A stretch of DNA of 64,000 bases. It comes from Brevibacillus daliensis. Lineage in GTDB: Bacteria; Bacillota; Bacilli; Brevibacillales; Brevibacillaceae. The DNA is taken from contig NZ_JAJISB010000028.1 in the NCBI RefSeq assembly GCF_021245735.1, positions 30,172 through 94,171 of the forward strand. The letters run 5' to 3'. Position 1 is the stretch's first letter. Every line of letters begins with the position of its first letter. The notes under the pieces were generated by a model that saw only the letters and a list, made by a program, of their open reading frames with translations, was not told the DNA's origin and did not search any database. Made by a program: the position numbers and the translations under genes. Below are positions 44,730-52,170 of the stretch, one piece after another.

Positions 44730-44936
44730 ATGAGTAAAATGTTCTTCATATTTCTTGCCTGCGTAATGGTATTGGGAATTGGTGTTTCATCCTACGGAAA
44801 TGAATTAAGTCCTTCCGCAACAAATGCAGCAGAAAGAATAGATGACTCTGTATCATCTCTGAATTATGATACGGGAAATCAGATCATCAAATTCCAAATG
44901 CAAAATGGAAGTTCATACTCTTCTTCCTCCAGGTAA
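44730..44936 (+). CDS. Small exported peptide, 68 residues (Tad-like cluster 2)
   Basis: Signal-peptide-like start (MSKMFFIFLACVMVLGIGVS) followed by a polar Ser-, Asn- and Asp-rich region ending SSYSSSSR. Possible signal peptidase I site near residue 22-24. ATG 44730 has GAGAGGGG at correct spacing; ATG 44712 precedes that site. It could be a secreted subunit of the second Tad-like machine. Confidence 0.6.
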   Translation: MSKMFFIFLACVMVLGIGVSSYGNELSPSATNAAERIDDSVSSLNYDTGNQIIKFQMQNGSSYSSSSR

Positions 44937-44939
44937 GAT

Positions 44940-45083
44940 ATGACTCATTTGTTATCAGCCTTGATCATTATGGTAATGACTGCAATGGTTTGTGCATCTT
45001 TATGGAGCATGGAGCCGGCCAAGACCGTATCAGATTACCAGCATCAGCGAATTCAAAAGGCAACAGTACATACCTTTCGTTAA
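44940..45083 (+). CDS. Small single-span membrane peptide, 47 residues (Tad-like cluster 2)
   Basis: Begins three bases after the previous stop. Hydrophobic N-terminus (LLSALIIMVMTAMVCASLW), then a short basic tail (HQRIQKATVHTFR). The ribosome site is weak (CAGGTAAG), suggesting coupling. No prepilin cleavage motif. Confidence 0.5.
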   Translation: MTHLLSALIIMVMTAMVCASLWSMEPAKTVSDYQHQRIQKATVHTFR

Positions 45084-45101
45084 GCGGGAGGCACTCTTTT
45101 T

Positions 45102-45512
45102 ATGAATAAATTAAAAGTATTTCTTCTGTGCCTAGTTGCCATACTTCTATTGTTTTCTATAACAGCATGTATACAAATGTATACGATGGAGCGTGCATTA
45201 GCTCGGGGTATATTTTCAGATGTTCTCGATGATATGAAAGATATTGGTTACCTCGATCAAGAGTTAGAAAAGTATTATCATGACAAAATGGACCAATATG
45301 GCTGGAAGACTATCAATGGCGACTTTTTCCAAGGCACTTGGCCACGTGATGCTAATCTGAGGTCACACAAAGAACGAAGTGAGCTAATTCATCTAACATT
45401 GCGGATTCAACCTTCGAGAATATCTAGATGGATTCATACTTTTACAAAAGGGGAAGCGGAGTTTATTTTTTCAGCGAAACAGCCGTCTGAATATTTCGAT
45501 TCTAGGTGGTAA
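45102..45512 (+). CDS. Unknown membrane-anchored protein, 136 residues (Tad-like cluster 2)
   Basis: One N-terminal helix (VFLLCLVAILLLFSITACI) and an extracytoplasmic domain of about 105 residues (ALARGIFSDVLDDMKDIGYL and a Lys/Arg-rich end). The helix ends in SITAC, which looks like a lipobox, but the position is late and lipidation is uncertain. Ribosome site GCGGGAGG. Could be a minor pseudopilin-like component. Confidence 0.6.
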   Translation: MNKLKVFLLCLVAILLLFSITACIQMYTMERALARGIFSDVLDDMKDIGYLDQELEKYYHDKMDQYGWKTINGDFFQGTWPRDANLRSHKERSELIHLTLRIQPSRISRWIHTFTKGEAEFIFSAKQPSEYFDSRW

Positions 45513-45514
45513 CC

Positions 45515-45667
45515 ATGAATAAAATATTATCTATATTGATATTGCTTGTAATTACTTTGCCTTTAACAGCATCCGTTCTCTTTATTGGTCCCGACAGCAT
45601 GATGACGGTAAGTATCAACTTTTTTTCCCGATTGTTAGAGATAGCCACTTCTTTTGGGGTGAAGTAA
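45515..45667 (+). CDS. Small hydrophobic peptide, 50 residues (Tad-like cluster 2)
   Basis: Starts two bases after the previous stop and ends exactly at the next ATG. N-terminal helix (ILSILILLVITLPLTASVLF), then an amphipathic end (INFFSRLLEIATSFGVK). No known family. Ribosome site TAGGTGGT. Confidence 0.5.
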   Translation: MNKILSILILLVITLPLTASVLFIGPDSMMTVSINFFSRLLEIATSFGVK

Positions 45668-46084
45668 ATGGGTCAATTAATAACTACCATCATGTCTTTG
45701 CTATTGTTAGTGATTGTACAAGTAGGTGTTGTTCAGTTTCATTTAATTTCTCAAATAAAAAATGAGTTGCTAGATATCAGTTTTGCAACCGCCACATTTA
45801 TTAGCAATCGTGGAGGAATAAGTGAAGCAGATGTATCTCAAGCAGCTAGAGATTTCGTTAAAGAGGAGTTAAAAATAAAAAGTTATCAGCTAGACGAAAA
45901 AGATCTTACTATGGGAATATCGCGGACCTTTGCTCAAGAGCCAGTGTTATGGAGTCACGCTGATCAATTTGAATTATCAATGAGAGTGCCTGTCCCATTT
46001 ATAACCAGAGTTTTTGGTAGGGATAGTGATCAAATCTATGTAACAAGGAACGGTACGATTAACGTAATGGATTACGACTTATAA
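45668..46084 (+). CDS. TadE-like membrane protein, 138 residues (Tad-like cluster 2)
   Basis: An N-terminal helix (LLLLVIVQVGVVQFHLISQI) followed by ISFATATFISNRGGISEADV and a beta-rich extracytoplasmic domain. The layout is that of TadE-type pseudopilins, but the N-terminus has no glycine cleavage site or +5 glutamate. GGGGTGAAGTAA upstream provides a ribosome site inside the preceding gene. Confidence 0.6.
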   Translation: MGQLITTIMSLLLLVIVQVGVVQFHLISQIKNELLDISFATATFISNRGGISEADVSQAARDFVKEELKIKSYQLDEKDLTMGISRTFAQEPVLWSHADQFELSMRVPVPFITRVFGRDSDQIYVTRNGTINVMDYDL

Positions 46085-46108
46085 GGGGGGAGACTTACGG
46101 GAATAAAA

Positions 46109-46693
46109 TTGCTGACGATTGGTGCCCTTCTTCTTTTCCTCCTTTTTGGTCTAGTTGTTGCTGATACCGACTTAATTATGCAAAAGAAACAAGAGATAAA
46201 AACATTGTTAGAAATGGCAAACCATGACGCTTCTTTTGCGATAAATGAGGCGCTGAAAACTGAGGGAGTCATTGATTTGATAGAGGAAGAGGCAACGGCT
46301 CGCTTTACCGATAATGTAATGAAGAACGGGGATTATGAAGTTAATCAAGATAAGATGATTCCAAATAAAAGCAGTGTTACGGACTGGAGTGTTCATTTAC
46401 AAACCCAGTATATTGATTTTCTTAACTGGAGGAAGCCACACAAATTTGAATATGAGTATCGAGATGATAGATTGACCTTGCAACAAATGATAGTTGATCC
46501 TCATGATGATTCGGCAGGTGGGCAAATCCGGGTTTCCATTCAAGATGAACAGGGGAGAATACTCCAAACTCCGCCAAAACGTATGGCTGGTCCTTCGCGT
46601 ATCGTAGTGGGCTATGTTAATGAGCCTTCTTTATTACCATTCAGTACCTCCCATCAGTTTCCTGTGGTTAGTGTAGAAGAGTTGAAGTGGTAA
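46109..46693 (+). CDS. Membrane-anchored protein with TadE/TadG-like layout (Tad-like cluster 2)
   Basis: About 194-198 residues: an N-terminal helix (LLTIGALLLFLLFGLVV), then DTDLIMQKKQEIKTLLEMAN and an extracytoplasmic domain of about 160 residues. The start is problematic. The only good ribosome site (AAGGGGGGAG, 46084-46092) is followed by ACG at 46097 and ATA at 46103, while the first usual start codon is TTG 46109, about 16 bases away. It is the last gene of the operon and is followed by a strong terminator. Confidence 0.6.
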   Translation: MLTIGALLLFLLFGLVVADTDLIMQKKQEIKTLLEMANHDASFAINEALKTEGVIDLIEEEATARFTDNVMKNGDYEVNQDKMIPNKSSVTDWSVHLQTQYIDFLNWRKPHKFEYEYRDDRLTLQQMIVDPHDDSAGGQIRVSIQDEQGRILQTPPKRMAGPSRIVVGYVNEPSLLPFSTSHQFPVVSVEELKW

Positions 46694-46740
46694 TTAGCCA
46701 CTAACTATCTATCCGATCAAAAATCAGCACTGATTTCACG

Positions 46741-46778
46741 AAAAAAAGAGCCGTATCATGTCAAAAGCGGCTCTTTTA
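46741..46778. terminator. Bidirectional terminator closing the second Tad-like operon
   Basis: AAAAGAGCCG / CGGCTCTTTT stem between the plus-strand operon and the convergent anti-sigma gene; A- and T-runs on both sides allow use from either direction. Confidence 0.88.
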
Positions 46779-46860
46779 CTTCTTACTTATTGATAGTTTA
46801 TCGTTCACTTCATCATCGGCAAGATGCTTACCCTACCACCATCACTACCTTCTAATGCTA

Positions 46861-48093
46861 CTACAACGGGTCCAAAAAAGGGTTCCTATCAGGTTCAACT
46901 TTCTCAATACTTTTATATACCAGGGTTGCTTGTTTTACAAAAGGATCTTTTTCCATACTTTGTTCTGGTAAGAACCAGATCTCCAAATTATATATCTCGT
47001 TGATCGGATAGCGGAGCACCTTTTTTGATTCAACGGTCCACTGTAATTCAGTCTTTCCCATTACCTTTTCAATATCAGATAAACGTGCGTTTTGTAGACG
47101 AGCTTCGTACGTAGTGATGCGGCGTAAGAAACCATTTTTGTCATAGCCAAACGTTAGTCCTCTATCATGATAATGCCTATATATAATCCCAAAGTCGGTT
47201 ATCTCCTCTGCATCAGGCTTACCTATCTGATCTTCAATGAACGGACGAGTATCTTTACCTGCGATAAACGGCGTTCCGATCATATCGCCTTTGCTGATAA
47301 CCTGCTTAAATGACTCCAAGTAATTCTGTTGCTCTTGCCACTCTTTTTTATCTGCACTTTTCGGAGCCTTACTCACAGTCACACGATCAATCTTTGCTTC
47401 GGTGGTATTCTCGTTTTTAGTTGGTGGGGTAACGAAAACCTTCAGCTGGTACTGATCGTTTACCTGATAGATATAGACAGTTTGATTGGTGTGTTTTTGC
47501 TCAAGTAGTGGATCTCCCCATTCTTTTAGCAAATCTGATACTGATGTAGCCTGGATGCTGGTATCCTTAGAGCTTATTTCACGCAACACTTGATCGGGTC
47601 CAAATTGAAAGGAAATTCGCTTTTCGGTATAGATTGCGTAGTGTAGACCAGCAGCCTCAAATTGTAAGTCGGGTGTACCGCATGATGTAAGTACCTCATT
47701 GAGTGTGGTCTCACCAACAATAAAATTGGCATTGATTATTTTGCCAAATGCGGCTTGATTCTTCACTCGTTTCAATACGGGGTCTTTCACTTCACCAGCG
47801 GGGTGGGTGTCTGGAGAAGGCGATAGAGCTCCGGTCATCTCTGTACCAGATTTTTCTATTAGCAATGAGCTGTCCCAAGGACTAATCAAGAGAAAAGTAC
47901 CCAGAGCAAGCGTCCCTGCTACGACTATTTTTCCTGCCCAGTTCCACTTAGCAGGGTGCTGTTTACGCTTTTCCCACTTTTTTTCTTCATCAAGAATAGT
48001 TGTAAGCATCTCTGTTTTTAGCTGGGGGTCCATTTTTACATCAGGTAGTTCACTTAAATTTTTTTCGATGCTTTTATACAGATCAGATGACAT
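46861..48093 (-). CDS. Anti-sigma-factor-like membrane protein with two DUF4309-like domains
   Basis: A 410-residue protein with a cytoplasmic N-terminus (about 1-50), one transmembrane helix (GKIVVAGTLALGTFLLIS) and an outer region holding two related domains (about 110-220: NANFIVGETTLNEVLTSCGTPD; about 265-395: GTPFIAGKDTRPFIEDQIGKPD), resembling the DUF4309 family. It is cotranscribed with the sigma factor gene (11-base overlap), so it most likely holds that factor inactive; no RsiX-type zinc motif is present. Confidence 0.75.
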   Translation of the reverse strand: MSSDLYKSIEKNLSELPDVKMDPQLKTEMLTTILDEEKKWEKRKQHPAKWNWAGKIVVAGTLALGTFLLISPWDSSLLIEKSGTEMTGALSPSPDTHPAGEVKDPVLKRVKNQAAFGKIINANFIVGETTLNEVLTSCGTPDLQFEAAGLHYAIYTEKRISFQFGPDQVLREISSKDTSIQATSVSDLLKEWGDPLLEQKHTNQTVYIYQVNDQYQLKVFVTPPTKNENTTEAKIDRVTVSKAPKSADKKEWQEQQNYLESFKQVISKGDMIGTPFIAGKDTRPFIEDQIGKPDAEEITDFGIIYRHYHDRGLTFGYDKNGFLRRITTYEARLQNARLSDIEKVMGKTELQWTVESKKVLRYPINEIYNLEIWFLPEQSMEKDPFVKQATLVYKSIEKVEPDRNPFLDPL

Positions 48094-48613
48094 GGTTCAT
48101 CATCCCCTTTGTCTCTTTCTTTTCATTACATTTTTGTTGGAGGGCTTTGATTGCTCGATGCATGGTGGTGCTAACCTTGCTTTCACTCCACCCGAGAATA
48201 CTAGCAGTTTCAGTTAGAGATAAGCCCTTGATACTGCGTAGAATGATTACTTCCCGATAAGCTGGTTTTAATTGACTTACTGCTTGATATACCAACCTTT
48301 TTTCTTCATTTTCCCCGATGATTTCTTCTGGAGTAGGTCCTGTTTCACGCACATGTAACAGCCAATTATCAGGGAGCCAGTTTAGCAGACGTTTTTTCCT
48401 GCTATGATCAATAGCGGTATTACGTGCAATGGTTAGTAACCATGTTTTAGGTTGGGACCTACCTTGGAAATTATCATAGCTCTTGATTGCCTTGATGAAG
48501 ACATCTTGAACGAGATCCTCCACGTCACGCTGTCCCGTGTAATACACCAGGAATTTATAAATGTCATCGCTGTAACGCATAAACCATTCTTCAATGTTTT
48601 CGCGTCTGCTCAT
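48083..48613 (-). CDS. ECF RNA polymerase sigma factor (SigX-like)
   Basis: A 176-residue ECF factor: region 2 with VEDLVQDVFIKAIKSYDNFQGRSQPKTWLLTIARNTAIDHSRK and region 4 with LKPAYREVIILRSIKGLSLTETASILGWSESKVSTTMHRAIKAL. The sequence is closest in memory to B. subtilis SigX, which adjusts envelope surface charge and lipid composition. The downstream anti-sigma gene overlaps its end. A TGTAAG-16-CGTC element upstream suggests autoregulation. Confidence 0.88.
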   Translation of the reverse strand: MSRRENIEEWFMRYSDDIYKFLVYYTGQRDVEDLVQDVFIKAIKSYDNFQGRSQPKTWLLTIARNTAIDHSRKKRLLNWLPDNWLLHVRETGPTPEEIIGENEEKRLVYQAVSQLKPAYREVIILRSIKGLSLTETASILGWSESKVSTTMHRAIKALQQKCNEKKETKGMMNHVI

Positions 48614-48653
48614 CCGTTATGTGACACCCTCTCTTAGTCATGCTAACCAATTA

Positions 48654-48679
48654 GACGTACTATCTCGCTCGAGCTTACA
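48654..48679 (-). promoter_or_regulatory. Putative ECF autoregulatory promoter
   Basis: On the minus strand TGTAAG (48679-48674), 16 bases, CGTC (48657-48654), 41 bases before the sigma-factor ATG. This resembles the SigX/SigW type (TGTAAC...CGTC), with one mismatch in the -35. Confidence 0.5.
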
Positions 48680-48880
48680 CTTTTTATACAATAATTTATC
48701 CACTCCACATTTTGAACGAGATTTCACGAAAATGAGAAATAAAAATGCATACCGTATAGGTGTGTGCGAATTTCTACAATAAGTCACCAAAATTTCACCC
48801 GCGCCCAATATGAAACTTTTTAGCCAAGCATCCAGTCTTATTTAGTGGAACAAGATTGCAAAAAATCTTTCAAAACCTGC

Positions 48881-49213
48881 TTGTACTTCTAAAAAAGTGT
48901 GCATACTATGTAATGGAAGCAAATAGTTTGGTGCTTTGCGCCTGATGCAATTGATTCGATAGAAGTTATATATGGTTAATAAGTAATAGCTACAAAAGAC
49001 CAATTTTTGTTAATGAAATTAAAAATTAAGCAGAGATTTCTATGGACTTTCAAAAGTGTGAATGGTAACTATATGTAAAAAGTTCTAGTAGATTCGAAAA
49101 ATATGTTCACCTTTTGCTTCCTATTCTGATAACATAAAGGTTATAGAAGTAGAACCACTTTGACAACAGGAGTTAACTGAATATTTCTATTTCCGATGAA
49201 GTGAGGGTTGCAC
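48881..49213 (+). promoter_or_regulatory. SigA-like promoter and about 300-base leader before the extra sigma-70 gene
   Basis: TTGTAC (48881-48886), 17 bases, TACTAT (48904-48909). The transcript would have a leader of roughly 295 bases, AT-rich, with small hairpins (GGTGC/GCGCC near 48931; ATAAC/GTTAT near 49129). No known riboswitch was recognised. The rest of the 600-base gap from 48614 holds only the ECF promoter. Confidence 0.5.
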
Positions 49214-50155
49214 ATGACTATGAGTCACACCTCTTTCCAAGATTGTGCCCGACGGTGGCGAGAAGTTGAGAAGCAATTGGGGATTGTTGTCCCCAAATCT
49301 TTAAAAACGGACACTTCTGCATTGTTGTTTCTGGAAGACGTTGCTGCTACACCCATGTTGGATAAAGATGAGGAATTTGAATACCTTGTTCGCTATCAGC
49401 GCGATGGAGATCTTGAAGCTCGCGAGATTTTAGTACGCTCATATCTTCGGTACGTTGTGAACACTGCACTTCGTCATCTGAAAAAAGGAATGCCGTTTCT
49501 TGACCTGATTCAAGAAGGAACGATAGGTTTATTCACTGCAATTGAAAAGTTCGATATTACCAGAGGCGTCCGTTTATATCACTACTCGCATTGGTGGATA
49601 TCTCAAGCCATTACGCGAGCAATTAGTGATAAGGGTCGTCTTATTCGTATACCAGTACACATGCATGAACAAATTCGTTTATATCAAAAGAAAGTCATGC
49701 AACTAGCTCATCTGTTAAATCGCAATCCTGATCGACAGGAAATTGCTGATTATTTAAAAATCCCACTGGAAAAAGTGGAATCGATTGAGTATGCGTTGCT
49801 GATTAAAATGGAATCGTTTGATGAACACCCAGATGAAGAAGTTCAATGGGAAGAGGACGAAGAATTACTAAGTTATGCAGAGATTGTTGATGATGGAGAG
49901 TCATCTCTTGATGATTGGATTGAGAGAGTTGACCTGCGCGACCAGGTATTTGATGCATTAAGTGCTTTGAATCCAAGATCTCAAGAAATTATTGCTATGC
50001 GATTTGGTTTGTATGATGATCAGGTGTATACGCTAGAAGAAGTGGGCAAAATTTTCGGGCTTACCCGGGAACGTATTCGCCAGATAGAGGCAACTACCAT
50101 TGAGCGACTTCGTAAACAAAAGAGTTCTCGAAGCCTGATGGAGTACCTATCTTAA
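49214..50155 (+). CDS. Extra sigma-70-family factor (group 2/3, RpoD-like without region 1.1)
   Basis: A 313-residue sigma factor. Region 1.2 (LLFLEDVAATPMLDKDEEFE), region 2 (LVRSYLRYVVNTALRH, PFLDLIQEGTIGLFTAIEKFD, YHYSHWWISQAITRAI), region 3 and region 4 (ALNPRSQEIIAMRFGL, TLEEVGKIFGLTRERIRQIEA) are all present, but the acidic 1.1 domain is not. It is therefore an alternative factor related to the housekeeping one. Several start codons are in frame (TTG 49208, ATG 49214, ATG 49220); GAGGG fits 49214. Targets unknown. Confidence 0.88.
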   Translation: MTMSHTSFQDCARRWREVEKQLGIVVPKSLKTDTSALLFLEDVAATPMLDKDEEFEYLVRYQRDGDLEAREILVRSYLRYVVNTALRHLKKGMPFLDLIQEGTIGLFTAIEKFDITRGVRLYHYSHWWISQAITRAISDKGRLIRIPVHMHEQIRLYQKKVMQLAHLLNRNPDRQEIADYLKIPLEKVESIEYALLIKMESFDEHPDEEVQWEEDEELLSYAEIVDDGESSLDDWIERVDLRDQVFDALSALNPRSQEIIAMRFGLYDDQVYTLEEVGKIFGLTRERIRQIEATTIERLRKQKSSRSLMEYLS

Positions 50156-50189
50156 ACTCGATGATGACAAGCCTAGATAATCTTATAAC

Positions 50190-50229
50190 CAGGAGCCAGG
50201 CATGGAAGAGCATGTTTGTTGCTCCTTTT
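50190..50229 (+). terminator. Terminator of the extra sigma factor gene
   Basis: AGGAGC / GCTCCT stem with a long loop, then a T5 run. Confidence 0.7.
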
Positions 50230-50265
50230 TGTTATCTATAATTGAAGGAAAATTCAGTTAACTTA

Positions 50266-50410
50266 TTGTCTAAATTTAAAAACGTTCGTATGATGGTAAT
50301 ATGGAATAAACAGTTAATAGTGGTACAATAAAGAAACAAAACGGTCATGACCGTTTTGTTGGACCGCAAGCGGTCACATCCAATTTACTGAAAAATGTCG
50401 AGACGTTTTT
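50266..50410 (+). promoter_or_regulatory. Strong promoter followed by three consecutive hairpins
   Basis: TTGTCT (50266-50271), 17 bases, TATGAT (50289-50294). Downstream come a perfect 26-bp palindrome (50335-50360, AACAAAACGGTCA...), a GACCGC-AA-GCGGTC hairpin (50362-50375) and an AAAAATGTC/GACGTTTTT hairpin closed in RNA by one U-G pair (50391-50410). It may be a small structured RNA, an attenuator or a protein-binding site ahead of the hxlR-type gene. Confidence 0.6.
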
Positions 50411-50439
50411 CACAGAAAAAAGTTATATACAACCACAAT

Positions 50440-50456
50440 ACTTATTTAAATTAAGT
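50440..50456 (+). promoter_or_regulatory. Palindrome before the HxlR-type gene
   Basis: ACTTA-TTTAAAT-TAAGT, an AT-rich near palindrome 37 bases before the start codon, in the position of an autoregulatory operator for an HxlR-family dimer. Confidence 0.45.
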
Positions 50457-50495
50457 AACTATGGTAAAATACTTCACACAAGGGAGTGATAGATG

Positions 50496-50807
50496 ATGGG
50501 TGATCACCAACTTTGCCCTAAATTTGAAACAGCTTTTGAATTACTGGGTAAACGATGGACGGGTTTAATCATCAGCGTGTTACTATCAGGACCGAAACGT
50601 TTTAAGGATATATCAGAAATGATCCCCGGCATGAGTGATCGTATGCTGGCAGAACGCTTCAAGGAACTGGAAACCGCTGGTATTTTGACACGTAATGTCT
50701 ATCCAGAAACACCAGTACGTATTGAGTATGAACTGACTGAAAAGGGTAAGGGATTACAAAAAGTAATGGATGCCGTGCAAATTTGGGCTGAATCTTGGGT
50801 AGATTGA
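50496..50807 (+). CDS. HxlR-family redox-type transcriptional regulator (CatR/YodB-like)
   Basis: A 103-residue winged-helix protein with the HxlR signature AFELLGKRWTGLIISVLLSGPKRFKDI...MSDRMLAERFKELETAGILTR. The N-terminal cysteine in MGDHQLCPKFE occupies the place of the redox-sensing cysteine of B. subtilis YodB and CatR, which respond to quinones and diamide. No second cysteine is seen. ATG 50493 and 50496 are both possible behind AGGGAG. No oxidoreductase gene stands next to it, so its targets are elsewhere. Confidence 0.85.
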   Translation: MGDHQLCPKFETAFELLGKRWTGLIISVLLSGPKRFKDISEMIPGMSDRMLAERFKELETAGILTRNVYPETPVRIEYELTEKGKGLQKVMDAVQIWAESWVD

Positions 50808-50836
50808 TTAATAGGATAGCATAGGGCTGAATAGAG

Positions 50837-50864
50837 ACTCCTGCTTAAGACATGCGGGAGTTTT
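50837..50864 (+). terminator. Terminator behind the HxlR-type gene
   Basis: ACTCCTGC / GCGGGAGT stem followed by TTTTG. Confidence 0.8.
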
Positions 50865-50865
50865 G

Positions 50866-50975
50866 TTACTGTATCAGGATGTATATACTTCAGGGCTTCA
50901 CTTCCTTATACGCATGAAAAGCATCCTCTAAAGAAGAACCAGCTCCTTCGAAGACTTCAATTGAAGTTTTTCTTA
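50866..50975 (+). repeat. Dispersed repeat R2, copy a
   Basis: About 110 bp starting TTACTGTATCAG and ending TTTTTCTTA, roughly 80% identical to 52260-52370. Shared blocks include CACTTCCT, GCATGAAAA and GACTTC near a CTTCAATTGAAG palindrome. A further GCATGAAAAACAT at 51005 repeats the middle of the element. The region up to hslO (50976-51132) also holds two small hairpins (GGCCTA/TAGGCC near 51029; CGCTA/TAGCG near 51052) and no gene. Confidence 0.75.
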
Positions 50976-51132
50976 CGTGTAAGCATCATAGAACAACCGC
51001 ATACGCATGAAAAACATTTACAAGAGCATGGCCTACTTCTAGTTAGGCCTATCGCTAAAAAAATAGTAGCGGCATCTGTAACGGTTTTTCATCTGGTATG
51101 AGGTTAATAGGGAAGGCAAGGAGGATTTTGCA

Positions 51133-52011
51133 ATGAATAATTATTTAATTCGAGCAACAGGCTTTGGCGGACATGTACGCGCTTTTGCCGCACGTACTAC
51201 TGGAATTGTAGAAGAAATTCGCAGGCGTCATGATATGTGGAATACAGCCAGTGCTGCAATGGGACGTACAATTACTGTTACTTCCATGATGGGGGCTATG
51301 TTAAAAGGCGATGATCGCATTGCTGTTAAGATTAGCGGCGGTGGTCCGATTGGAAATATTATTGCGGAGGCTAATGCCAACGGTGAGGTTAAAGGCTATG
51401 TTACGAATCCGCATGTACACTTTGACTTAAATGACATGGGCAAGCTGGATGTTCGTCGTGCTGTGGGTACGGATGGCTTTTTATTTGTAACCAAAGATTT
51501 GGGTTTGCGTGAACCGTATCAAGGGAGTGTACCGATTGTATCTGGAGAGATTGGTGAAGATTTCAGTTACTATTTCAGCGCTTCAGAACAAACCCCATCG
51601 GCAGTTGGTGTGGGAGTACTGGTGAATCCAGAAGATCACTCCGTTATTGGAGCAGGTGGATTCATTCTTCAGTTATTGCCAGGTACGCCGGATGAAATTA
51701 TTACTTCTATTGAAAAGCGTATCAGTGAACTGCCACAGGTATCTCGTTTGATCGCTGAAGGTGTTACACCGGAAGAACTAATTGGACGTGTGTTGGAAGA
51801 GCCAGTCATTCATAGCAAGCTGGAGCTTGTTTTTAATTGTGGTTGCTCCCAAGAAAAAGTAGGGAGTATGCTATACAGTCTTGGAGCTGATGAACTGGAA
51901 AGCATGAAAGAGGAAATCGGAAAAGCTGAAGTTCATTGCCATTTTTGCAACGAGCACTATCAGTTTGATGAAAATGACCTTCAAGAAATTATTGATGATC
52001 TGCGTAGGTAA
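51133..52011 (+). CDS. hslO: Redox-regulated chaperone Hsp33
   Basis: A 292-residue holdase chaperone activated by oxidation. The N-terminal domain begins NNYLIRATGFGGHVRAFAAR; the C-terminal redox switch has the zinc-binding cysteines in NCGCSQEKV and CHFCNEHY (CxC and CxxC). ATG 51133 follows AAGGAGG. Position between coaX and yacD agrees with B. subtilis once the inserted genes are set aside. Confidence 0.95.
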   Translation: MNNYLIRATGFGGHVRAFAARTTGIVEEIRRRHDMWNTASAAMGRTITVTSMMGAMLKGDDRIAVKISGGGPIGNIIAEANANGEVKGYVTNPHVHFDLNDMGKLDVRRAVGTDGFLFVTKDLGLREPYQGSVPIVSGEIGEDFSYYFSASEQTPSAVGVGVLVNPEDHSVIGAGGFILQLLPGTPDEIITSIEKRISELPQVSRLIAEGVTPEELIGRVLEEPVIHSKLELVFNCGCSQEKVGSMLYSLGADELESMKEEIGKAEVHCHFCNEHYQFDENDLQEIIDDLRR

Positions 52012-52058
52012 GTAACGATTATTCGCTATAAATAGCAGACGATATAATAGGTAAGCTA

Positions 52059-52104
52059 AACAAGCCCTTTTAGCCAGTACTCACACTGGTTGAGAGGGCT
52101 TGTT
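52059..52104 (+). terminator. Long hairpin behind hslO
   Basis: AACAAGCCCT...AGCCAGT / ACTGGTT...AGGGCTTGTT forms a nearly continuous 20-bp stem. It lacks a T-run, so it may act as mRNA end protection or a weak terminator. Confidence 0.65.
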
Positions 52105-52170
52105 GCCGTTTAGCTTCGTATTGATTGTTCTAAAATTATGCGGCAAATAAGGCATATGTCGCAAGATCCC

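Noticed and set aside
29428..46693. Recent tandem duplication of one Tad operon
   Set aside because: The paralogues differ strongly in motif sequences, lengths and gene complement, so the two sets are old or independently acquired.
48452..48782. Plus-strand open frames opposite and upstream of the ECF sigma gene
   Set aside because: They overlap the sigma gene or its promoter, have no ribosome site and no recognisable protein.
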